Assembly (NCBI GenBank): GCA_023423495.1
Contig: JAFAFM010000231.1
Span: 1 to 5,342, forward strand
Direction of reading: 5' to 3'
Source: Armatimonadota bacterium
GTDB taxonomy: Bacteria > Armatimonadota > Fimbriimonadia > Fimbriimonadales > Fimbriimonadaceae
Length of the DNA: 5,342 nucleotides
The notes under the pieces: generated by a model
What the model saw: the letters and a program-made list of their open reading frames with translations, nothing else
What the model was told of the DNA's origin: nothing
The model's database searches: none
In this document: piece after piece, positions 1-5,342 of the stretch
Layout of the letters: every line of letters starts with the position of its first letter
Position numbering within the stretch: the first letter of the stretch is position 1
Made by a program: the position numbers and the translations under genes

Positions 1-351
1 ATCATCGATCGGCTGCATGAAGACGACTCCATCTTCCGATTCCATAGCGGCGTCGAGACTGGCAACGACTTTCACGCGGCGCTTCTTGCGAATATCCAAG
101 AAGCAGTTTCTTAAGATTTTGAACATCCAAGTAGAGAAGGATGAGTTGGCCTGGAATCGACCAATCGCGCGGTGGATTCTGATAAAACCCTCGGAGACTA
201 CATCTGCGGCTTCCTCGACATGCTTCGTCATCTTGAGAGCGTACATAAACGCGGTATTGTGATAATTGCTCAGCAATTCGTCGATCGCGTATGGGTCGCC
301 CAGTTGACTTCGTTCGATGAGGATTGCGTCTTTATGCGTTTGTTCTTTCAT
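1..351 (-). CDS. ECF-type RNA polymerase sigma factor, N-terminal part (runs off the left edge)
   Basis: This open frame starts at the ATG at 351-349 and stays open for 117 codons to the window edge, so the C-terminal part is missing. Residues about 10-90 look like sigma-70 region 2. An acidic, helical stretch (LIERSQLGDPYAIDELL) is followed by DVVSEGFIRIHRAIGRF and then by FSTWMFKILRNCFLDIRKKRR (residues 72-92), which matches the region 2.3/2.4 pattern of ECF sigma factors that melts and reads the -10 element. The region 4 helix-turn-helix expected downstream would lie outside the window. A Shine-Dalgarno sequence precedes the ATG. The gene is divergent from the hybrid kinase across a 259-base spacer. 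No anti-sigma gene is visible, because its usual place, downstream, is off the edge. The sigma-family call is firm; the subgroup and target genes cannot be told. Confidence 0.88.
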   Translation of the reverse strand, partial: MKEQTHKDAILIERSQLGDPYAIDELLSNYHNTAFMYALKMTKHVEEAADVVSEGFIRIHRAIGRFQANSSFSTWMFKILRNCFLDIRKKRRVKVVASLDAAMESEDGVVFMQPIDD

Positions 352-353
352 AT

Positions 354-362
354 CCCTTTCCT
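354..362 (-). promoter_or_regulatory. Ribosome binding site of the sigma factor gene
   Basis: The minus strand reads AGGAAAGGG followed by AT and then the ATG at 351. The AGGA core sits 7 bases from the start. This supports choosing 351 as the start of a gene that is open at the window edge. Confidence 0.65.
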
Positions 363-444
363 AATGGCGTTGTGCCGTTTGAATTACTTTCGCAAATCAA
401 TCCAAAGATCGGCGATAGAGAACAAGAGCGTTCGATAAGATTTT

Positions 445-489
445 CGTAAGAGGTCCGGTTTTAAGGGTAATTCCTATGTTTCCCTTACG
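445..489. repeat. Imperfect inverted repeat in the divergent sigma/kinase spacer
   Basis: CGTAAGAG (445-452) and CCCTTACG (482-489) are inverted copies matching at 7 of 8 positions, with a 29-base spacer. A competing inner pair, AAGGG (463-467) and CCCTT (482-486), shares the right arm. The site is about 95-140 bases upstream of the sigma factor start and about 120-165 bases upstream of the kinase start, a plausible position for an operator. The rest of the 352-610 spacer shows no gene and no clear sigma-70 promoter. A short direct repeat, ACGTTT, lies at 487-492 and 502-507. Any regulatory role is inference. Confidence 0.35.
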
Positions 490-610
490 TTTTTGAGCCT
501 GACGTTTATGGTTTTGGCGGGAGAGGCGCTCTACGCAAGTGCGGTCTTTTGAAAGAATTTCGGGCACGTGCATTTCTGACTCGGCTCATCATGTAGTCTA
601 GAAAAGTCCG

Positions 611-3316
611 ATGGTGCTTCGCCCCCAGATCAACCTGCCTCGCTGGAGCCACTTTGTCATTCCGTTTGTGCTGACCGCCTTGGTCGTCGCACTTCGGTTT
701 GCATTGCGGCCAATTCTTGGCGATGCGGGACCCTTTTTCTTGGCTTCACTGGCAGTGTTGGTGTCTGCGTTTATTGGCGGCTTCTGGCCAGGCATGCTTG
801 CCATGGGACTCACCACAACCGCGGGCACGATTCTCTTTCTGAGTCATGCATCCGCCAACTTTCTGAATGACCCCCTCTCCCGGATTTTGCTCGGTGCGCA
901 CATAACTGTCTCCGCGTGCATCTCGTTTGTGTGCGGCGCTCTCCGGAGCAGTGAGATGGAAGCGGAGAAAAATGCGGCGATGGAGCGCGAATCGCGCTCT
1001 CGCCTTGGCGCCCTGTTCAACAGCATCACCGATAAGTTATTGACTTTAACGCCGGACCTGAAAGTGATTAGCTTCAATGAAGCCGCGGGAGAACGCTGGA
1101 ATCTTAGGGAAGAGCATAAGGGAATGCGATTCAACGACGTGCTCCCCGAATCCCTTGCAAACAGTCTTACACCGCAACTCCATAAGGCTTTGCAGACAAA
1201 CGATGTAGACGGAGTCGAAGTGCTGGACGACTCGTCTGGACGTACCTATGAAGTTCGCGCCTTCCCCAGCCCAGAAGGTCTCTTGGTGTATTTCCATAAT
1301 GTCACAGAGCGAATCCAGGCAAACGAGGCGATTGCCACCTTGGCGGTGGAAAGTGAACGAGCAAACGCGCTTCTCGACTCTCTTCTGACCCACGCACCGC
1401 TCGGGTTTGCATTCTTTAATCGAGATTTCCAATTTGAAAAAGTAAACCAGCAACTCACCACAATTACTGGTCGACTTCCGAAAGACCATGCGGGGCTGAC
1501 TATCCAAGAAGTCCTCCCGGAAGTTGCGGACAAGATCGAACCGATTGTTCATCAAGTGTTTCAAACAGGAAAGGCAGTGGACCAGATTGAGATCCGAAGC
1601 GATCCCCCTCAGTCCGGAGGTGAGGCCCGTCACTGGCAAACTGGCTTTTATCCGGTTACCGACTCGGGCGAGATCAAATACGTTGGGTTTGTGGTCGTCG
1701 AGATCACCCAGAGAAAGCAGTTCGAAGATCTGATCCGGCAAAGTGAGGAAAGATTCCGGAACCTTAGCGACAACGCACCCATGATGGTCTGGGTCTGTGA
1801 CTTGGAAGGCAAGGCAACCTGGTTCAACAAATCTTGGCTCGACTTTAAAAAAGTGACCTTGGAGGGTGCTTTGGAGCAAGGCTGCTTTTCCGGCATCCAT
1901 CCCGAAGACGAGCCGTGGGTTTTGGAAGCGCAAGCCGAAGCGATCAAGCGCGGCGAACCGTTTTCCGTTGAGTACAGAATTGCGTCCGATCAAGGAGAGT
2001 ATCGCTGGCTCCATGTCCGCGCAAATCCGATCCAAATGGCGGATGGGGAGACGCGCGCCTATCTAATGTCAGGCATCGACGTGTCTGACCGAATAAGCAT
2101 GGAGGAAAACCTTCGGCGAAGCCTTGCGAACGAGCGGGCCGCGCGCAGCGAGGCAGAGACCGCGAACAGGCTGAAAGATGAATTTCTGGCAAGTTTGTCG
2201 CACGAGCTTCGCACTCCTTTAACAACGATGCTCGGCTGGACGGAGCTTTTGCTTCGCCCCAACATTCCGGAGGAAGAGGTCCAGAACGGACTCCAAACCA
2301 TTCAACGCAGCAGCAAACTCCAACTGCAGCTGATCAACGACTTGCTGGACATGAGCCGCATCAGTATTGGCAAGATCAGCCTGGATTACGCTTATGCGGA
2401 ATTGGCCGAAGTGGCACTAGCCGTTGTCGAACTCGTCCAGCCGTCGGCCGGAGAGAAGGAAATTGAGTTAAAACTTATCGAAGGGGCAGAGCCGATCATC
2501 GTTTACATCGATACAGATCGCTTTAGTCAGATCCTTTGGAACCTGCTTTCGAACGCGATAAAATTTACGTCTGCAGGTGGTCGTGTCGAAGTCAAGATTG
2601 GAAAAGAAAATGGACTGGCTTTCGTTTCCATTACCGACACGGGAATCGGGATCGAGCCAGAATTTCTGCCCCACGTCTTCGATCGCTTCCGGCAAGCGGA
2701 TGCGACTCGATCTCGTCGGCATGGCGGCCTCGGTTTAGGCTTGGCTATCGGGAAGAACCTGGCTGAGCTTCATGGTGGCTCCATTAAGGTCGAAAGCGAA
2801 GGGAAGGGCAAGGGAAGCACCTTTACTGTTTTTGTACCGCTTTCAAAGGCTGCGACGGAGCCAATCAAGCCTGTTCAGAAAACCCTCGTTTCGGAGGCAA
2901 ATGGAGTGCAACGTCTTCAGGATGTTTGCATCCTCGTGTTGGAAGATGATGTCTCCTCCCGTGATTTTCTTTCTCGGGTGCTGACGTTAGAAGGCGCGGT
3001 CGTTATTCCGGCTGAATCGGCCAAGGATGCACGTAAGAGGCTAAGGGAAACCTCGCCAGACCTTATCATTAGCGACATAGGGCTACCAGAAGAAGATGGC
3101 TATCAATTCATTCGCAGCGTCAGAAGTGGCGCAGGGAATGAGAACAGCGCCATCCCTGCGGTTGCGCTTACTGCCTTTGCGGCCAGTGAGGATCGACTTC
3201 GTGCCTTTGAGGCAGGATTCAATCTATTTTTGACAAAGCCGATTGAGCCGGAAGAATTGGTTCGCGCCGTGATGGAAGTCAAGGCGACCAATTCTAAGCC
3301 GGCCGGCGGAAGCTAA
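611..3316 (+). CDS. Membrane-bound hybrid histidine kinase: DUF4118, three PAS-like domains, HisKA, HATPase_c, receiver
   Basis: The 901-residue protein begins with hydrophobic segments at about residues 14-111. They match the four-helix DUF4118 membrane domain of KdpD (RFALRPILGDAGPFF, then FIGGFWPGMLA). Three PAS-like sensor domains follow at about 130-235, 251-370 and 378-497, the last being the clearest PAS/PAC unit. A short helical linker leads to HisKA with the phosphoacceptor His531 in SHELRTP. The ATPase domain has the N box with Asn648, G1 DTGIGI (676-681), the F box around FDRF (690-693) and G2 GGLGLGLAI (705-713). The C-terminal receiver has Glu778, Asp779 and Asp780, phosphoacceptor Asp822, Thr854, Phe873 and Lys876, so it looks active. 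No output domain follows, so phosphate should pass on through an Hpt protein or the receiver should act as a modulator. A stop at 599-601 leaves ATG 611 or GTG 614 as starts. The ribosome site (GAAAAG, 601-606) is weak. The signal sensed is unknown. Confidence 0.95.
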   Translation: MVLRPQINLPRWSHFVIPFVLTALVVALRFALRPILGDAGPFFLASLAVLVSAFIGGFWPGMLAMGLTTTAGTILFLSHASANFLNDPLSRILLGAHITVSACISFVCGALRSSEMEAEKNAAMERESRSRLGALFNSITDKLLTLTPDLKVISFNEAAGERWNLREEHKGMRFNDVLPESLANSLTPQLHKALQTNDVDGVEVLDDSSGRTYEVRAFPSPEGLLVYFHNVTERIQANEAIATLAVESERANALLDSLLTHAPLGFAFFNRDFQFEKVNQQLTTITGRLPKDHAGLTIQEVLPEVADKIEPIVHQVFQTGKAVDQIEIRSDPPQSGGEARHWQTGFYPVTDSGEIKYVGFVVVEITQRKQFEDLIRQSEERFRNLSDNAPMMVWVCDLEGKATWFNKSWLDFKKVTLEGALEQGCFSGIHPEDEPWVLEAQAEAIKRGEPFSVEYRIASDQGEYRWLHVRANPIQMADGETRAYLMSGIDVSDRISMEENLRRSLANERAARSEAETANRLKDEFLASLSHELRTPLTTMLGWTELLLRPNIPEEEVQNGLQTIQRSSKLQLQLINDLLDMSRISIGKISLDYAYAELAEVALAVVELVQPSAGEKEIELKLIEGAEPIIVYIDTDRFSQILWNLLSNAIKFTSAGGRVEVKIGKENGLAFVSITDTGIGIEPEFLPHVFDRFRQADATRSRRHGGLGLGLAIGKNLAELHGGSIKVESEGKGKGSTFTVFVPLSKAATEPIKPVQKTLVSEANGVQRLQDVCILVLEDDVSSRDFLSRVLTLEGAVVIPAESAKDARKRLRETSPDLIISDIGLPEEDGYQFIRSVRSGAGNENSAIPAVALTAFAASEDRLRAFEAGFNLFLTKPIEPEELVRAVMEVKATNSKPAGGS

Positions 3317-3458
3317 ACACCAGCGAGCCCAGCGCCGCGATGATCGTGACAAAAAATAGGATCTGAATATACGGAGATCCAGCGGACTCAGTAAATCCAA
3401 AGCCTACGAATCCCACAAATATCGCGATCAATAGTAGGAAGATAGAAGATACGTTCAT
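3294..3458 (-). CDS. Small two-helix membrane protein, DUF1328/UPF0391-like
   Basis: The frame runs from ATG at 3458 to TAG at 3296-3294 and gives 54 residues. There are two hydrophobic segments: about residues 5-22 (SIFLLLIAIFVGFVGFGF), and about 32-49, which contains QILFFVTIIAALGSLVF. A short basic tail, FRRPA, ends the protein. The length, the Gly/Phe-rich first helix and the ILFF start of the second helix resemble the DUF1328 (UPF0391, YtjA-like) inner-membrane proteins, whose function is not established. Its start lies 3 bases after the stop of the upstream 76-residue gene, which suggests translational coupling; its own ribosome site is poor. Its last 23 bases overlap the 3' end of the convergent kinase gene. 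The gene is convincing from context and composition, and the family name is moderately sure. Confidence 0.68.
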   Translation of the reverse strand: MNVSSIFLLLIAIFVGFVGFGFTESAGSPYIQILFFVTIIAALGSLVFSFRRPA

Positions 3459-3461
3459 GAC

Positions 3462-3692
3462 TTACGGCTTCAGGATCGGGCTTCGCGTGCTGACCAAGCG
3501 ATCTAGGCTCTTCTCGCAGAATACGAAGCGTCGCATCAAATTGAGGTATCGGTGGCGTTCCCATGCTTTGCCCTCGATTGCCGCCGCCAAAGCTGCATAT
3601 CCGCACTCGATGGCGTGTTCCCGGCAAAGACCACCTGCAATCTTTGCTTTGATTTTCAGTTTCGTTTCCTTTGCTTGCGATAGGGTTTTCAT
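3462..3692 (-). CDS. Hypothetical 76-residue cytoplasmic protein with conserved-looking cysteines
   Basis: I do not recognise this protein. It starts with a basic stretch (MKTLSQAKETKLKIKAKIAGG), continues with an Ala-rich, probably helical part around residues 23-43 (LCREHAIECGYAALAAAIEG), and then an Arg-rich part with RHRYLNLMRRFVFCEKSL. Cysteines lie at about residues 23, 30 and 59. No signal peptide or membrane segment is seen. A strong GGAGG ribosome site lies 4 bases before the ATG, which is the best evidence that the gene is real. Its TAA (3464-3462) is 3 bases ahead of the DUF1328-like gene, so the two should form one operon. An overlapping plus-strand frame (3457-3732) lacks comparable support. 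The function is unknown; the Cys/His content could bind metal, but no zinc-ribbon pattern is visible. Confidence 0.66.
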   Translation of the reverse strand: MKTLSQAKETKLKIKAKIAGGLCREHAIECGYAALAAAIEGKAWERHRYLNLMRRFVFCEKSLDRLVSTRSPILKP

Positions 3693-3696
3693 CTTT

Positions 3697-3701
3697 CCTC
3701 C
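3697..3701 (-). promoter_or_regulatory. Ribosome binding site of the 76-residue gene
   Basis: The minus strand reads GGAGG, then AAAG, then the ATG at 3692. This near-perfect Shine-Dalgarno sequence decides both the strand and the start of this small gene over the overlapping frames. Confidence 0.75.
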
Positions 3702-3719
3702 ACAGACCCGAGCTAATAA

Positions 3720-3738
3720 ACTCTTTGACTAATAGAGT
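3720..3738. repeat. Short inverted repeat upstream of the small-gene operon
   Basis: ACTCT (3720-3724) and AGAGT (3734-3738) form perfect 5-base arms around a 9-base spacer, 28-46 bases upstream of the start at 3692. It could be an operator or a weak hairpin in the leader. The 3693-3800 spacer otherwise holds a run of eight A at 3784-3791 and two CGTAAGA words, at 3750-3756 and 3793-3799. No convincing sigma-70 promoter is visible there. Confidence 0.25.
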
Positions 3739-3800
3739 GAAAGGCTGAGCGTAAGAGGCAATCGAATAGCGAGTTCGGATCGCAAAAAAAATCGTAAGAA

Positions 3801-4508
3801 TCAGACAGCGAGGCGATATCCGACCCGAGGCTCGTTGATCAGAAGCTTCTCAGAATCTGGATTTGGCTCCAGCTTTCGTCGAAGGTATCCAATGTAGACC
3901 CGAAGGTATTGGGAGTCCTCTGAATACTCGTTACCCCACACTTCAGTAAGCAACTGTCGGTGCGTCACGACCTTGCCGGCGTATTGCACGAGCACGCACA
4001 GAAGCTTGTACTCGATGGGGGTGAGGTGGACCTCTTCGCCATGCACCCAGACCTTGCGGTTGGCCCGATCCAGTTTGATTTGGGCGGCTTCAAAAATAGG
4101 ATCTTCGCCGGAAGACGGAGCCAAAGCCGTTCGACGCAGGGCCACACGAATACGCGCCAATAACTCGGATACACCAAAGGGCTTCGTCACATAGTCGTCT
4201 GCGCCGGCTTCCAACGCTTTGACTTTAATGTCTTCTTGTCCCTGGCCAGAAAGGATGATGATGGGGATTTGACTCCAGCCACGGATCACTTCCACTACGC
4301 TTAATCCGTCTTGGTCAGGCAGTCCAAGGTCAAGCAGCAGTACATCCGGATTCTTCTTGGTGGTCTGGTCGATTCCTTCTTGGGCGGTCTCTGCCTCAAG
4401 CAGTCTGAATTCGTCGGCATCCAGGGCAGAACGAAGCAAGCGGCGGATTGCCGGGTCATCTTCAATCGCTAAGATAGTGGGTCTGTGCCCGATGCTCTGT
4501 GATTCCAT
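3801..4508 (-). CDS. kdpE: KdpE-like OmpR/PhoB-family response regulator
   Basis: The 235-residue protein has the full length of the OmpR/PhoB family. The receiver domain (about 11-126) has the acidic pocket Glu16, Asp17 and Asp18, phosphoacceptor Asp60 in LLLDLGLPDQDG, the switch residue Ser87 in IILSGQ, Tyr106 and Lys109 in DDYVTKPFG. The winged-helix DNA-binding domain (about 135-233) carries HLTPIEYKLL, the recognition-helix region SQYLRVYIGYLRRKLE and the wing VGYRLAV. LDLGLPDQDG, LTPIEYKLL and QYLRVYIGYLRRKLE are close to KdpE, which activates the potassium-transport operon kdpFABC. No kdp transport genes are in the window, so the target is unproven. ATG 4508 is the only reasonable start: a stop (4535-4533) lies just upstream, and no clear ribosome site precedes it. 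It lies 66 bases downstream of ssrA on the same strand. Confidence 0.93.
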   Translation of the reverse strand: MESQSIGHRPTILAIEDDPAIRRLLRSALDADEFRLLEAETAQEGIDQTTKKNPDVLLLDLGLPDQDGLSVVEVIRGWSQIPIIILSGQGQEDIKVKALEAGADDYVTKPFGVSELLARIRVALRRTALAPSSGEDPIFEAAQIKLDRANRKVWVHGEEVHLTPIEYKLLCVLVQYAGKVVTHRQLLTEVWGNEYSEDSQYLRVYIGYLRRKLEPNPDSEKLLINEPRVGYRLAV

Positions 4509-4531
4509 GTCAATGGGACGAGTACATGAGA

Positions 4532-4560
4532 ATCATACCGTCTGTTGGTCAATCGTACAA
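4532..4560 (-). promoter_or_regulatory. Sigma-70 promoter of the KdpE-like regulator
   Basis: On the minus strand TTGTAC (4560-4555) and TATGAT (4537-4532) are separated by exactly 17 bases, each matching the consensus hexamer well. Transcription would start near 4525, giving a leader of only about 17 bases with no clear Shine-Dalgarno. The -35 box begins 14 bases after the encoded CCA end of ssrA. Confidence 0.62.
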
Positions 4561-4810
4561 GACGAGGAGAAATTTGGTGGAGGCGGGGAGAATTGAACTC
4601 CCTTCCAAAACTGTCGGCCCCTCAGTTAACCACGAGCGTCTCCCCTGTACTTTATCTCGGCGTCGATCTCTCCCGGGGCCGGCTGATCGAACGCCCAGTC
4701 TGGTTTATTTAGCCTGGCTAGCTACAGACGGAAGCCGACCAAGCGATTCGGATTTTGTTAGACCCGGATTCCTCCCTACCGACTCGTGAGGAGCGGACCC
4801 GCTGCGTTAT

Positions 4811-4840
4811 TTAGGCAGCGAAGGCGTAATTGTTATTCGC
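4811..4840 (-). other. tmRNA proteolysis tag reading frame
   Basis: The minus strand from 4840 reads GCG AAT AAC AAT TAC GCC TTC GCT GCC and then TAA (4813-4811). This encodes ANNNYAFAA, so with the alanine carried by the tmRNA the tag is AANNNYAFAA. The resume codon GCG follows the conserved UAGUU-like context (GTAGTT, 4846-4841). The C-terminal FAA resembles the hydrophobic-Ala-Ala end recognised by ClpXP and related proteases. A second in-phase-shifted TAA lies one base beyond the stop. Confidence 0.93.
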
Positions 4841-4899
4841 AACTACTTTTTTTCCCGTTTTTAACGTGGCCAACGAGAATCCACGGCTCGCAACCGAAA

Positions 4900-4921
4900 G
4901 TCGAACCAGCTCTGTCGAACC
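4900..4921 (-). repeat. Direct repeat GGTTCGAC in the 5' part of tmRNA
   Basis: The minus strand carries GGTTCGAC twice, at 4921-4914 and 4907-4900, 14 bases apart. The first copy is at the normal position of the conserved D-arm-like element of tmRNA. The second is an extra copy just after it. Confidence 0.6.
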
Positions 4922-4940
4922 CGTTCGCCCCCGTTACACC

Positions 4941-4946
4941 AGTATA
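4941..4946 (-). promoter_or_regulatory. Probable -10 box of the ssrA promoter
   Basis: The minus strand reads TATACT (4946-4941), followed by 8 bases and then the mature 5' end of tmRNA at 4932. Transcription should therefore begin at or within a base or two of the mature end. No good -35 hexamer is seen 16-18 bases upstream (CTGGTT at 17). Confidence 0.5.
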
Positions 4947-4989
4947 GAACGTTCCGTAGAGCCAACCAGTTGCAGGGGCCTACGACCGT

Positions 4990-5331
4990 CTACTTCTTCT
5001 TGGTCTTCTTGCGCTGGGCCACTTCCACAGCCGCATCGATCCAATCACCGAGCTTGGCGGAATCTTCGAGAACTGCAATGGGAACTTCTCGATATGGCAT
5101 TGCGCCGCCGCTCGGTCCTTTGATGACCCATTGGGCGGCATTGTGCGCTTCGTAATTCGCCAGCGTCTGGTCGTCCACTTTAAAATAGAGTCGGTCATCG
5201 TCGATGACCGCAAAGAACACACCGTCGCAATAAATCCCGACACCGCCGAACATCTTTTTGCTCGTGATGGTCCGAGCCTTGCCTAGCTTGGAAAGGAATT
5301 CTTGAACGACGGTATCGGTTACGGGAGTCAC
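4990..5331 (-). CDS. TfoX/Sxy N-terminal domain protein
   Basis: The 113-residue protein matches the stand-alone TfoX N-terminal domain family. It has SKKMFGGVGIYCDGVFFAVI (residues 24-43), then a DDDRLYFKVDD strand, then AMPYREVP (77-84), and a C-terminal helix ending in a Lys-rich tail (QRKKTKKK). In enterobacteria and Haemophilus, TfoX/Sxy is a competence regulator, but short single-domain relatives like this are widespread and mostly uncharacterised, so a competence role should not be assumed. The assigned start is a GTG at 5331 with only a weak GGA 8 bases upstream. The frame remains open to the window edge, so the true start may lie further right. The next in-frame ATG (Met27) would remove part of the domain. 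The stop is 57 bases before the tmRNA 5' end. Confidence 0.88.
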   Translation of the reverse strand: MTPVTDTVVQEFLSKLGKARTITSKKMFGGVGIYCDGVFFAVIDDDRLYFKVDDQTLANYEAHNAAQWVIKGPSGGAMPYREVPIAVLEDSAKLGDWIDAAVEVAQRKKTKKK

Positions 5332-5342
5332 CTGGATAGTCC

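Larger units (their letters stand above)
4575..4932 (-). ncRNA. ssrA: Transfer-messenger RNA (tmRNA), one-piece
   Basis: This is tmRNA, which with SmpB rescues stalled ribosomes and tags the unfinished protein for proteolysis. The 5' end GGGGGCG (4932-4926) pairs with the 3' CGCCTCC (4585-4579) as a seven-base acceptor stem with G-U at the third pair, the alanine identity element. It is followed by discriminator A and an encoded CCA (4577-4575). The T arm is GGGAG-TTCAATT-CTCCC (minus strand 4602-4586). The 5' part has the near-invariant GGGTTCGAC (4922-4914). The tag frame follows GTAGTT and reads ANNNYAFAA before TAA. CGCTGC and GCAGCG (4815-4820 with 4800-4805) form helix 5 around the stop codon. 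AACTG and CAGTT near the 3' end could belong to a late pseudoknot. The length of 358 bases is typical. I see no strong intrinsic terminator after the CCA. Confidence 0.96.

Noticed and set aside
17..438. Plus-strand frames of 81 and 88 codons at the left edge
   Set aside because: They are opposite the sigma factor fragment, which has clear region 2 motifs and a good ribosome site on the minus strand.
461..484. GGGAAAC on the minus strand (484-478) as an ECF-type -35 for autoregulation of the sigma factor
   Set aside because: No CGTC-like -10 element follows at 16-17 bases, so the match is not convincing.
549..577. TTGAAA (549-554) as the -35 box of a kinase promoter
   Set aside because: The hexamer 17 bases downstream (ATTTCT) matches the -10 consensus poorly, even allowing for the TGC just before it.
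1046..2035. Long open frame of 329 codons on the minus strand, antisense to the kinase
   Set aside because: It lies wholly opposite PAS-coding sequence whose protein is clearly conserved in type; the antisense product shows no recognisable domain. It is best explained by codon bias of the sense gene.
3388..3627. Minus-strand frame of 79 codons overlapping both small genes
   Set aside because: It is out of frame with both small genes, has no ribosome site of note and no recognisable product.
3457..3732. Plus-strand frame of 91 codons opposite the 76-residue gene
   Set aside because: The minus-strand gene has a GGAGG site and 3-base spacing to the next gene; the plus frame has only a weak AGAAG upstream and no recognisable product.
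3784..3799. Run of eight T on the minus strand just after the KdpE-like gene, as an intrinsic terminator
   Set aside because: The only stem upstream is a 4-base ATCG/CGAT pair with a long loop, too weak to call a terminator.
4499..5155. Several plus-strand frames of 61-97 codons over ssrA and the tfoX-like gene
   Set aside because: They cross the structured tmRNA or run opposite the TfoX-domain gene, so they are shadows.

Overview
The window is bacterial chromosomal DNA of moderate GC content carrying ordinary signalling and housekeeping genes. No mobile element, CRISPR array or defence island is visible. The gene set (an ECF-type sigma factor, a multi-PAS hybrid histidine kinase with a DUF4118 membrane domain, a KdpE-like regulator, a TfoX N-terminal domain protein and a one-piece tmRNA) would fit a soil bacterium such as an acidobacterium. 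That placement is a low-confidence guess and no marker here proves it.

Layout. At the left edge the N-terminal half of an ECF-type RNA polymerase sigma factor runs leftward out of the window (minus strand, 351 to 1). A 259-base divergent spacer, which holds an imperfect inverted repeat, separates it from a 901-residue membrane-bound hybrid histidine kinase on the plus strand (611-3316). Everything to the right of the kinase is on the minus strand. In transcription order from the right edge these are: a TfoX-like protein (5331-4990), the tmRNA gene ssrA (4932-4575), a KdpE-like response regulator (4508-3801), an unrecognised 76-residue Cys-containing protein (3692-3462), and a 54-residue two-helix membrane protein resembling DUF1328/UPF0391 (3458-3294). 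The last two are separated by 3 bases and look like a translationally coupled pair. The last one overlaps the 3' end of the convergent kinase gene by 23 bases.

How they may work together. The kinase has the four-helix membrane domain known from KdpD but lacks KdpD's cytoplasmic N-terminal modules. It carries three PAS-like domains and its own C-terminal receiver. The regulator on the other side of the small operon is KdpE-like. The two could be partners, but they are convergent, not co-transcribed, and no kdpFABC genes are in view, so potassium control is only a possibility. ssrA encodes the degradation tag AANNNYAFAA, counting the alanine carried by the tmRNA. A good sigma-70 promoter for the regulator begins 14 bases after the tmRNA 3' end.

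Novelty. I find no clear new biological system. The points most worth a second look are the coupled small-gene pair with its overlap of the kinase gene, the truncated-KdpD plus KdpE arrangement, the short leader of the regulator next to ssrA, and a 9-base word (CGTAAGAGG) that recurs three times.
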